This document shows, piece by piece, positions 10,801 through 20,280 of a stretch of DNA of 28,700 nt. Positions within the stretch are counted from its first letter, which is position 1; each line of letters opens with the position of its first letter. The notes beneath the pieces were generated by a model that was not told where the DNA came from, made no database searches, and saw only the letters and a program-made list of their open reading frames with translations. The stretch comes from Triparma columacea (Eukaryota; Sar; Bolidophyceae; Parmales; Triparmaceae): assembly GCA_030267965.1 (NCBI GenBank), contig BRYA01001317.1, positions 3,233 through 31,932 on the forward strand, in the 5' to 3' direction. The position numbers and the translations under genes were made by a program.

Positions 10801-13800
10801 TGAAAAGTACGTCTTCTTTGAAGTCCTGGCGGTTGCGGAAGGTGAAGATAGCGGGAACTGATTGTGTGTCGGAAGCGGACTTTTGCTTCATGATGAAGGT
10901 GACCCTTCTCACGTCCGCCTTGGATAGGGAGTCAAGCTGCTTGGCAAGAAGCTGCTCGCAGGACGCCGAGATCTCGCGCTTGTTGCTTTTGTTGACCTGG
11001 AGGCTAGGGACGCAAAAGTGTACAGCGTTGACGGGTCCACTGAGCTTCCTAGGTTTTTCCTTGCTGAACTGGGGGAACATCTTCCAGACCTCCCCAATCA
11101 CAGCATCGAAATCATCAAGCGACTTGAGTTCCACGAAGACGCCAACGCGCTCAGTGGCCGCAGGGACCCTCGATCTGAGTCCCCCGATGGAGGAGTCGCT
11201 ATCACTGTCACCTCCTTGGTCTGCGAGGTTATTAGAACTGTCTTCCCTCATGAGCTTCGTCAAGTCGTCCATCGACGAAAATGACTGGTTAGGTTTAAGT
11301 TGAAGCGCGGCGCTCGAACTGCTTCCCTTGACACGGAAGGTCCATTTAGCTGCGATGACACCCAAGGGGGAGCACACAAAGCCTCCAACGTCGTAGGGGC
11401 GGTACGTCTTGTTGATGTAAATCTCAAGCAGGGCTTGCTTGTCAGCAGTCGAGGCGAGCTCCGCGAAGAAAATATCAATTATGGAAATGTTCTGCTTGAC
11501 AAATCCCTGAATAGCCGCAACACGCTCCTCCCCCTTGAGGCCAGAGGCAGCGGCAATGGCGGCATTGAGGGCCTTGGACCTCTGATTAATACTTGGGGCA
11601 TTCTCAGCAAGAAGGATCTTCCTCGCGTTGGACGCGAGGGTCACATAAATGGGATTACCTCCCATCTGGCCAATCTCCGAGAGGCAAGGGACGGCTGCGA
11701 AGAGGGAGCTCGCTCCTTCGACGACCGATCTTTTGCGCCCCGAGGAGGATGGGGTGGTGTTCTTGGCAGCGACAGCAGCCCCCCCGATGACCTCGATGAG
11801 CAGGGAGGCAAGCTTGGACGTCTCAGCAAGCTGGGAGTGAGCCCTTATGGTAGCCATCACAAAGGTTGACTCGTTGAGCTTCCTAAGTGTGTCCACGGCG
11901 TCAGCGTACTCGACATTATCGCAGAAGTTTCTCTCGACCGAAGTGAACTCTCTCAGGATGGTGAGCAGGGCCTGGAGGGCCCGTTCAGATCCATAGTTCC
12001 CGGCCACAGTCTGCGATCGGTAGGGGAGCAGAGCGTCCCTCAGGGGCGTGGTCTGTGTGACAAACGCAGTTCGTTCCGAAGGATCCTTGATGGAGAAGAT
12101 GTGGCTGCGATGCGACGAGCAAAGCGAATAGCAAAGAGGATTAGGATACGATGTACGGAAAGTAAGAGCACAAGACAAATTCACCGCTGTTAGCTAGTTG
12201 CCTCGCTCCTTGTCCAATACTCACTTATCGAGGTCTTGGATCATAGTGTGGGCGGGGAATGGAGGCGGGGGGGTGGTTGCCTTGGGATCGGTAACCTTAT
12301 GACTCTCAATGATATCCGTGAACTTAGAGAAAAGCTTCGCGTCCATCCTGCCCGAAAGGACCGAAAGCTGCTCATCGACCTCGTAGACTGGCAGGGTGGG
12401 GTCGGAGACGGCCGAGTGAAGGTCCTGGAGGGCGGCAGTCAGATTATCGGAAGGAATCACGAAGCCACTCATGACGCGGCCAAGCGACGAAACGGCATCC
12501 CTGAGGAGGACATGGGCCCTATGGGTCTTGGGAACGGGGGGGGGCTGGTCCGCGCTGGTGGTCTTAAGGGATCCCTGGAAAATTGTGGCGGTCTTCACCA
12601 TGTCAGGGGCATCGAGGGCAAGAGTTCCAATGAGGTGACCAGGCGCTAGGGCCGCGCCCTCGTTAGACTTCCACGTGATGGTCCCAGACTCCTCGACCTT
12701 GAGAGGCAAGAACATCTTCATGACCTCGATCTCGGCGTAAGGCTGCAGGGAGTAGCGTAGGAGAAGCGGGGCATTGCGTTAGCGCTTATTATTGTCGTAG
12801 ACACTAGGAACATTATTTCAGTAGCATATGTTGTCGCCTTCGTTCCTCATCATTTCTCACCTCTCCCTTTTCGAGGTGTGTGCCGTCAGGAACGAGCTGC
12901 TTCACGAGCTTTCCGGCAACGTCGGTCATGAGCGTGGCGGGGTCGTAGTCGGGAGTGAAGGAGACGTTGGTCCCGGAGACCGAAATCTTAAGGCCTCCAG
13001 GGGCGTCCCTGGGAGAGAGCTTGTAGACGACGTGGGACTTGTTGTCGATGGTAATGAGGTAGCCACCGTCGCTAAGGGACCTGACATTCGTAGAGATGTA
13101 GTCCTTGTTGTTGCCCTCAACCATGACGGTGAAGGCCGACTCTCCAGAGCGGATGCAGTTGAGCTTGTACTTGATGGAGTTGTAGATGAGCTCCACAGTT
13201 TGGAAGGGGGTGAGGAGGGACTGTGGCGGAATCTGACCCTTTTCGAGTGACTGCTTAAAGCTCGTCTCTCCCTCCAAACACATGTCAAAGGCCGTTAGAG
13301 AAGCCGCGAGAAGGACGTAAAGGTGGTGCTTAGCCTCCCCTCCGACGTCAGCCTCCTTACCCTCTTCCAAGAAAGCCTCGCCGCCCTGCGCAATGAGCTT
13401 GTCGAGCCACCCGGTGTCGATCCTGTTCGCCTTGAAGTCCTCGAGTTGGATGAGGTTCGATATGTAGTCGACAGTGGTTGAGATATCGCCACGGATAGAC
13501 AGCTCCTTGAGTGCGAGGACCATGTTCTTCCTGGCCTGCTCCCTATCAACACCAGAGGCGAAGAGGTGACCAAACTGCGAGTCTGCGAACTCGTGCACGG
13601 TCCCTGAGCTATCCATACTGAAGTAACCCCACACGTCGGGAGTGCTCCTGAAGTTAAGCTCCTGAATGCCTCCACTCGTGGGCTTGAAGCCTTGCTCGGC
13701 GTTCTCGGCCGTGATGCGGACGGCTATGCAGTGTCCTAGAGCCTTGTTCTTCTCGCTCGCCTCGAAGTCAATCTTCTCAGGCGCGAGCCCTTGTTCACTC

Positions 13801-15301
13801 GAGAACCTCTCCCGCCCGTAGAACTTCCTGATGTCTGCGATGTTGGATAACGGGATGCCCATCGCAATCTGGAGCTGCGTGGCCGGAAGGTTGACAGACG
13901 TGATCATCTCGGTGACCGGGTGCTCGACCTGCAGACGGGGGTTGAGCTCGAGGAAGTAAAACTTCTTGTCGGGCTCTGAGTACAGGTACTCGACGGTTCC
14001 GGCGTTGCAGTAGTTCACAGCCTTAGCGAGCTGGACGGCGGCCTGTGGCGTGCGTTTAGCGATGGGGCGACGAGCAAAAAGGGTTTGTTGCGTAAGTCGG
14101 CGGTTAGGAGCGGAAGTAGCAGATGTCACAGTGTGGCATGGCATTCTCATATGTGTTATCCTCACCTTCTCCATATTCTTCCACACGGTCTGGTCGGCCG
14201 CGACAGGGGGACCCTCCTCGATGATCTTCTGGTGCCTCCTCTGTACTGAGCAGTCTCGCCCGTTGAGCGCGATCGCGTCTCCATACTCGTCCGCGATCAG
14301 CTGCACCTCAAGGTGCCTCGACTTGTCGCTCAGCTTCATGATGAAGATGGGGGACCCTGGGACCTCGCCCGTGACCTGCCTGTAGGCGGTCTGGACGTTG
14401 GCCTCCTCCCTGACCATTCTAATGCCCTTCCCTCCCCCCCCCTCGCTAGCCTTGATCATGACGGGGAACCCGATCTCCCTGCTGCACTGGAGCGCCTGCT
14501 CGGCGTTCGTGACGTTGCACTTGTTGTAGGCCTCGGAAGGGAGCGAGCCGGTATTCTTATCGTAGGACGCGAAGACGCCGTTGCCGTTCCAACCGATGCA
14601 GGGGACACCGGCGGTCTGGGCGATGATGGTGGAACCGATCTTGTCGCCGAGGGCAGCCATGGCAGGACCAGCGGGGCCAATGAACTTAATTGGAGGCTCA
14701 CAAGCGTGAAGGGAGTTGGGGAGAAGGGGGTTCTCGCTGGGGGGGATTATGAGTCGGGGGAGGGGGGGTGAGGGGGGGATTGGTGGAAGTTGTATTTCTT
14801 ATTGTTTGAACTGCTCTCGAATTATGCGCCACTCTCTACAAACTTGTGGCGCTCACAACAAACTTGTGACGCTCACAGCAAGCTTGTGGCGCTCACACAA
14901 AACTTATGCCCCTCTTACCTTGCGTGTCCCCATCCAGCCCAGACAGCGTCCACCCTGTGGAACCTTGCAATCTCTACGATGAGTTTGACATTGGCATAGT
15001 TGTTGTTATTCGAGCCCCCCGGTACGTCCACGATTTCGTCCCCCATGCGTATGTACTCGGCGTTTGCCCTAAGATCTTCGGGGGTGGCCATAACGACAAA
15101 GAGGATGGAGCGCTCGTCCCCGAAGGTGTCATACGCCCATTTTCGGACGGAGCGGATGCACTTAACTGCGCCGATGCCGTTGTTGGCAATAAGGATCTTG
15201 TTGATTACTTTCTTCTTGCTGCCTCCGAGCTCAGATACGTATGAGGCAACAGAGGGGAAGATTCGGTGGTTGTGGAGGGTTGAGGCAGGGGTGGTGGACA
15301 T
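7838..15301 (-). CDS. ACC1: Homomeric acetyl-CoA carboxylase (multidomain, eukaryotic type)
   Basis: Five exons: 15301-14919, 14736-14166, 14042-12861, 12742-12225 and 12104-7838. Phases 2, 0, 0 and 2 join cleanly into 2306 residues, normal for the family. It makes malonyl-CoA from acetyl-CoA, bicarbonate and ATP. Biotin carboxylase comes first ([31 protein letters not shown]-grasp loop GGGGKGIR about 227-234, [15 protein letters not shown]). The biotin carrier EVMKM follows, with Lys about 721. A long central domain then leads to the carboxyltransferase (from about 1600) with [15 protein letters not shown] (about 2010), RGGAWVV and ARGGVLE. Intron 2 (14165-14043) is 123 bp and stop-free in frame, so an unspliced reading adds 41 alien residues between NMEK and AAVQLAK. 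No signal or transit peptide is visible at [13 protein letters not shown], so I infer the cytosolic isoform. Where other ACCs read LEPEG, this has LEAAAAAG. Confidence 0.96.
14841..14900. repeat. 20-bp tandem repeat, three copies, in carboxylase intron 1
   Basis: Units 14841-14860, 14861-14880 and 14881-14900 share the core ACTTGTGGCGCTCACA with a few substitutions. A fourth partial copy starts at 14901. They lie just inside the 5' end of the intron 14918-14737 on the minus strand. Confidence 0.85.
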
Positions 15302-16270
15302 TTTGAGGGTAAGTTTGGAGGGGTACTTGTATGCTTATATGTATGTGTGTGCGTGTGTATGTGCGTTGGAAGACTTTGCGACGTTAGCCTTGGGTTGAGG
15401 GGCTGGACGAGAGGTGGGGTTAGTTTGTGGTGCAAATATGGTGTTTTTGATAGGTTGTTAGATATTTAGTAGGGGAAATCGTAAATATATACGTCGAGAA
15501 ATGCGACAGACTGGGGATCACTTGCATTTACGGCTTCCAAAGAGGCAAATAATTTCTTGGTCGACATTGATCTCACGACACCATGCTGTGTCTATCAAGG
15601 AGGGGACTTTCTGAGCATACCGAGGCGACCCTGGATGAAAAAGATGACGTCAAGTCCAGAGAAGAACTTTTGGAAGACGCAGTTTATCTAGATAAGGTAC
15701 AATTACCATCTCATTCCCTGTTGGCTCGTCAGAAGGTTTCTGAAGGAAAGCTTGCAGGAGGCTACAGGAGGCTTTAAAATGCCACCGTCGTGGCTATTGC
15801 TGAGGATGATTCACAAACAACAAGTATATTTCGCGGGCTTGAACTCACAATTGTTTTTATTAGGGGTTTGCTGTAGGCAATGTGGCAATGTGAAGGGTGG
15901 CCAAACCCAGACTCGCGATGTCAGAGATTGATGTGCTGAAGCGATTTGAAACTTTTTTGGTGGCCTACTGTGTGAGCGAGAGTGCAAGAAAATTCCTTAT
16001 AGAGTATTTATATACGTTTCTTCGCCCGTTTCTAAAATATACTTTCGTAAGACGCTTGTGAACAATTGTGAATGTTGATTTTCGGCATTTGGGCCACCAT
16101 CAATTCATGTTGCGATGCGTTGTCATTTGTTACCTTCCCCCACCCCGAAAGAAATAAGCACGAAACGCTATTGATCACTGCGCTCTCAAGTCTTCAGTCA
16201 AAACAATTTAAGAAATTATATTGTCTCGCAGATTTTCACTTGTCTGTTTTCAATTTTTGGATCAGGTTTA
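15302..16270. promoter_or_regulatory. Divergent upstream region of the carboxylase and acyltransferase genes
   Basis: These 969 bp separate the carboxylase start (minus) from the acyltransferase start (plus). A short CA/TG-rich stretch (about 15330-15365) lies in the presumed carboxylase leader. The region is clearly AT-richer than the genes from about 15430 onward. Small open frames at 15583-15777 and 16072-16449 have no domain and no splice partner I can defend. No further element was identified. Confidence 0.45.
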
Positions 16271-17590
16271 ATGGAAGAATACTCCGTAAAACTCCAGGCG
16301 AGAAAGGTCAAGCCGGCCCATACCCCCTCTTCTCCCTCTACTGGTATATCGCCTATGGAAATAGATGCTACTATCCCCTCAGTTCGTCGTCAGCAAGTCA
16401 ACGCCGATGTGAAGGAGAAATCATTACAAACCCATACGCACATGCATGACGATGCCCCCCCCCTCGTTGATAACAACTTGTCTCGAGACCTCGAGAACGG
16501 CACTGGAGGAGACGTGGGCATCGAGCTGCGGAGAGAATTGGGGAGGACTGGTGAGGAGGATGCGAGCAGTGAGGGCAGTAGCGAGGATGGGGTCAGCGAG
16601 TCGTCGGGGATGATCCCATCGCGTGGAAGGGGGATAATAGATGGTTCGTCTCACATGGACTCTTACTTCTCGTCCAAGCCTGGCAACCCTACCATGTGGA
16701 TTAGAGGATCCCTGAACCCTGTAAATCTGATAAATAGGGAGAACAAGGATGCGCCGTTCTGCAAGTGCTGCGACGACGACGATCCGAGCCACGACTGCGG
16801 GTGTAACATGTTGAGCGAGCTGTTCTGCGCGGGGAGGATCAGGGTGGGGAATATGGTGGTTTTCAAGCAAACCAAGAACGCGCAGGGGGAGCCAGTGCTG
16901 TCCCTCTTAGGTGAGATTTGGCAAGGAGTTGAACGCAGCGGGGCAAAAGCAAGGGCCCTCATATCTTATATATATCTTATTATTTACCCCTCCTCGTTCC
17001 CTCTTTCTCGCCCCTCCTAGTTGGCCCATTTTGGCCCATGCTGATGTGCGTAACCTACCCCCTGATAATCGGAATATCGTGCTTCGTTTACACGCGTATT
17101 GCCCCCGTCCTTCACCCCCTTGCCCTCTTTGGGTGGTTCGTCCTCACCATGGTTGTAATCATCTCCCTCTTCCTAACGTCCTGCCGTGACCCGGGCATCC
17201 TCCCGAGGTACACAGACCAACCGCACGCGACATGGAGATGGAACGACCAAGCGAAGACGTACAGGCCCCCTGGAGCATTCTACGACGACGAGTGTGGGGT
17301 CGTTGTGGAGGAGGTGAGAGAGGGGGGGGGGGTTGACAACTACAGTCAAGAATGGCACACTACAGCTGTTCAGCGACCTGTCCCAAACCCTACGCTACGC
17401 AATCCCTTCCTAACCAAACTCCGCCCTTCGCTGGCCGCGGCACCCGCAGTTTGACCACACGTGCCCGTGGACTGGGACGGCGATTGGGAAGAGGAACATG
17501 GGACCGTTCAAAGTCTTCGTGAGCAGCATCTGCGCGCTCATTCTACTGGATATCATACTCACTAGCGGTGCGATGGCGTCGAGATCCTAA
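16271..17590 (+). CDS. DHHC-type protein S-acyltransferase (palmitoyltransferase), divergent DHTC form
   Basis: Three exons, 16271-16910, 17021-17313 and 17450-17590, join in phases 1 and 0 to give 357 residues. The first 150 residues are hydrophilic and probably disordered. A zinc-ribbon-like CKCCDDDDPSHDCGC follows, then two membrane segments (about 215-235 and 243-265). The family block TSCRDPGILPR comes next, and then FDHTCPWTGTAIGKRN (312-327), equivalent to the DHHC-CPW-IG-N core. The enzyme should load palmitate on the core Cys (about 316) and transfer it to cysteines of membrane-bound proteins. Two things are unusual. The Cys pairs normally ahead of DHHC are reduced to one (DDECGVVVEE), and the third His is Thr. 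The chain ends one helix after the core (ICALILLDIILTSGAM), so the usual fourth membrane segment is absent, unless another exon was missed. Similar reduced CRDs are familiar to me from other stramenopiles. Confidence 0.85.
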
Positions 17591-18063
17591 CCACTGATGA
17601 GGGAGGAGGAGAGGAAGGACGGTCAATTTTGGACTATTTTTTGGGAGCACAGAAAGTTATCAATCGGTAACCATAACGTAGAGAAAGAGATCGCCTTTTC
17701 TTATGTATTTATTTACAGCGTAGGACCATTTTAAAAACCGCTGGAGACTAAATGCGAAGGACTACAGGGGAAACCATTGATAAATAATAGGGATGGTGGA
17801 TTGTGGATTGTTCTTAAAACAAAAAAAACTTTTATGTGGTATGTTGTTTTAATGTAACCATCTTTCGATAGGCTCCGAGAATGCTATATTTATCCAGATG
17901 ACCTAAATCCCTCCCCTTCTCAATCGTTGAAATACAAAACACTCACCCCCTCTCGACTCCAATGGATTCACTTCACAGTTGGGCTGACGAATGCAACAAT
18001 TGTTCACTAATGACATGGTCTGGATGAGGGTTACACATCGATAGCGCCCTTTCCTCGGTTCCT
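17591..18063. other. Intergenic, nothing recognised
   Basis: About 470 AT-rich bp after the acyltransferase stop, with an A9 run near 17820 and no coding signal that I can support. It probably holds the 3' UTR and possibly the promoter of the small gene at 18064. Confidence 0.5.
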
Positions 18064-18249
18064 ATGGAGAGCCGTTGCGCCGGCTGGAAGACTGGGAAGT
18101 GCCCCTTTCAAGTGTCAGTGGGTGAGGGAGGAACGAAGGAATGCCTCTGCGAGACTTGCGGACAAAACTTCCAGGCCACGAGTGAGGAGAGGCTCGGCGA
18201 AGTAATGGAGGCACACTATAAGCTCAGCCAGAGTTGCAGATTGAAGTGA
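18064..18249 (+). CDS. Possible small Cys/His-rich protein
   Basis: A single open frame of 61 residues from ATG to TGA. It contains CLCETCGQNF followed by a helix and then H-x7-C (EAHYKLSQSC), a spacing (C-x2-C, about 18, H-x7-C) that could bind one zinc ion. Two further cysteines lie in the N-terminal GWKTGKCPF part. I recognise no family. It stands alone between the acyltransferase and the polyQ gene, with no splice partner seen. It may be a real small gene, an exon of a larger one, or chance; the Cys/His spacing is the only positive evidence. Confidence 0.35.
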   Translation: MESRCAGWKTGKCPFQVSVGEGGTKECLCETCGQNFQATSEERLGEVMEAHYKLSQSCRLK

Positions 18250-18492
18250 GCAGGTTATGGTTGAGGCTAGGTTGCCTGCTGATTGATAATGACGCGAGGG
18301 GGGATGGTAATTTAAGTTTATCATCTTCTCTTCGCCGATGACGGTCGGGGGCCCCTCCATTGATGTTGGTGTGCGTGTAAATTGTTGAGGGGAAAGAGAA
18401 GAGACGGTTGGTTGTCTTACAAACATACATACATACATTTCACGACCCTTCGCTAGCTTCAGAACCTTATCATCTAAAAACATACACCCATT
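18250..18492. other. Intergenic with duplicated gene end
   Basis: About 240 bp between the possible small gene and the stop of the polyQ gene. It holds a CATA microsatellite (18424-18438) and a second copy of the end of the polyQ gene (see the repeat at 18436-18522). Confidence 0.6.
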
Positions 18493-18522
18493 TCACGACC
18501 CTTCCGCTAGCTTCAGAACCTT
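18436..18522. repeat. Direct repeat duplicating the last codons and stop of the polyQ gene
   Basis: 18436-18468 and 18489-18522 are identical except for one inserted C in the second copy (CTTCGCTAG versus CTTCCGCTAG). The second copy is the real end of the gene at 18493 and encodes KVLKLAEGS then stop. In the first copy the missing base shifts the frame to KVLKLAKGREM. Confidence 0.9.
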
Positions 18523-18887
18523 TTTCCTCCTGCCCCCCTCCCCCTTCTCCCAAACTTGTGTGTAAATCTTCACTGGGCTCGTCTTGATGGCAACTTCTGA
18601 TGGATCCCTCTTGCTCTTTATGTTCTCCATTGCCACCGCCAGGTCCTGCACGTGTGGTGTTGTTATCATGTCTCTCACCACCGGCGCCATGACTTTTTCC
18701 CCCGTCCTGATGTCACGGATTATCCTGTACAGCTTCTTGTTGTACTTGGACGAAGGGTCGACGCCCATGCTGGACCTGCCGCTCTTCGTGAACTTCGGGC
18801 CGCCCATGTCCCACCTCGCTGAGTCTATACCAATCACGGGGGCGCTGGCTGACGGCCGGAGGTTCGAATGTGACGTCTTCGCCCTGC

Positions 18888-18924
<37 letters not shown>

Positions 18925-20106
18925 ACGTTGCGGCTGCACCTGCTGCTGAGGCCTTTCAATCTCGCTGTAGTACTTCTTCGGACTCAGTGGCCCCATATTC
19001 TTCCCCAGCCTCGTCTTACTAAACCCATCGTTGTCGAACAAATCCCTCTTACTTCTACTTGCAAACATGCTCGACTTGGGAACGAAGCCGCAGACTTCCT
19101 TTGTCTCCCAGTGGTCCTCGTGGTCGTAGTCTCCGGGGCCTAAGTTTCTGTCGACCAAATGAGGGCGGGACTTTGTTTTCCTGCTCCCCACCGTGCCCCT
19201 CGTTGTTATGCTCCCGACGCTCCCCCCCCCGACCCCCCCAATATACCCCCTAGATGCCGTACCGCCACCAGCCCTTGGGTAGCTAGAATTCGGCCTCGGC
19301 TGATCCGGCAAAGAAAATGGTTGAGGATCCTTCCTTTCCCCCTCTGTCTCTGAACAGTAAATTGCCCTGTGCTTGACACTCTTCATCTTGGGCTTGAACC
19401 GTTTCTCTCTGGACATCGTCCAGCCGCAGTTCTCCCGGTTCCAGTGCCGCACGTCGTCCCATCCGACTTCTCTCCACACGTCTGACCTCGAGTCCCGAGT
19501 TTTGAGTCCATTGTTGAACTTCTCATCGTAAAATACACTTGTCTTGAACTGCGAGTACTGCTTCCTATCCCCAGTTCCAGCCCTTGACTTTGGAAGACTC
19601 CCCACAGTCTCAGGCCGATACTGCAACACTTTGTCCATCGACTTGTACCTTGCAGTGTTTGCCCTCACAGTCTGAGCAAAGGCCTTCCCGCTTGCATAGT
19701 TCACATCCTGGCTTTGAAGCTCCGAGGGTTCCACATTCCCGGAAGATATCGCCCCCGACATACTTCCCGTGCCGCCTTTCCGGACGTCGTCCTCATCAAG
19801 AGACAGGTATGACATAGTGTCATCATAGTTAGACGAGGAGAACAAAGACTGTTCCTCATAGATCGACGCCGAATCCCCACCAACGCTCCCCCCCTCGTGG
19901 AGGTGCGACGAGGAAGCTCGACGACGCGGCGGGGAGGCAACCTTTATGTAACGGGTGTTCCAGAAGTCCACCCCACCTTGCCTGTTCACCGTGGGGAGAG
20001 GGGCTGTTGTTATTAACCTACTGATAGATGCAGACTGCTGGAAGGGCGACTGAGGGGCGATCGGCATTGTCGAGCAGGAGTCAAGGGGGAATGAAAGGCG
20101 AAACAA
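18493..20106 (-). CDS. Hypothetical 537-residue protein with polyQ tract and SHIPPO-like GPGDY motif
   Basis: One uninterrupted exon. Most of the sequence is hydrophilic, rich in Ser, Arg, Lys and Gly, and likely disordered. Recognisable spots are LVDRNLGPGDYDHEDHW (about residues 320-336), which resembles the PGPGxY motif of SHIPPO / sperm-tail PG-rich repeat proteins, and the following KSSMFASRSKRDLF. A run of 12 glutamines comes from a CAG repeat. The best-ordered part is the C-terminal 100 residues (YNKKLYRIIRDIRTGEKVM onward). SHIPPO-type proteins bind or decorate axonemal microtubules, so a flagellar or cytoskeletal role is a weak inference from one motif. A second ATG at 20067 (MPIAPQSPF) is an alternative start. 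The gene is divergent from the Cys-rich gene, with 174 bp between. Confidence 0.75.
18890..18924. repeat. CAG/CTG trinucleotide repeat encoding polyglutamine
   Basis: Eleven to twelve uninterrupted CTG units on the plus strand (CAG on the coding strand) give Q12. Interrupted Q and QP residues flank it (about 18925-18950), so the full Q-rich stretch is longer. Confidence 0.95.
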
Positions 20107-20280
20107 GGAAAGGGAAACGAAAATTGAGAAATGGCTGTTGTGAGATTGGGTGAGATTGAGAGATGATTGAGAGTCGGGCCAAAGTTGAGGCTTGAGTCCG
20201 GATTGACGCCTCAGTTGAGCTTGGTAAAATCCCTGTGTAATTGCACGGTTTATCTCAGCGTCTCTCGACCACCACTCGTG
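20107..20280. promoter_or_regulatory. Short divergent promoter
   Basis: These 174 bp lie between start codons of the polyQ gene (minus) and the Cys-rich gene (plus). They contain GAGATTG / GATTGAGAG short repeats at about 20140-20175. The assignment rests on position only. Confidence 0.4.

Noticed and set aside
14312..14771. Plus-strand frame opposite the biotin carboxylase
   Set aside because: It is an antisense shadow of highly conserved carboxylase exons.
14841..14900. Repeat-spacer array resembling CRISPR
   Set aside because: The units are directly adjacent with no spacers, inside a eukaryotic intron.
15583..15777. 64-residue plus-strand frame in the carboxylase/acyltransferase gap
   Set aside because: A GTACAA donor could follow GATAAG at 15697, but no convincing downstream exon or domain was found.
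16072..16449. 125-residue frame overlapping the acyltransferase start
   Set aside because: It is out of frame with the acyltransferase coding sequence and its translation is AT-rich leader without motifs.
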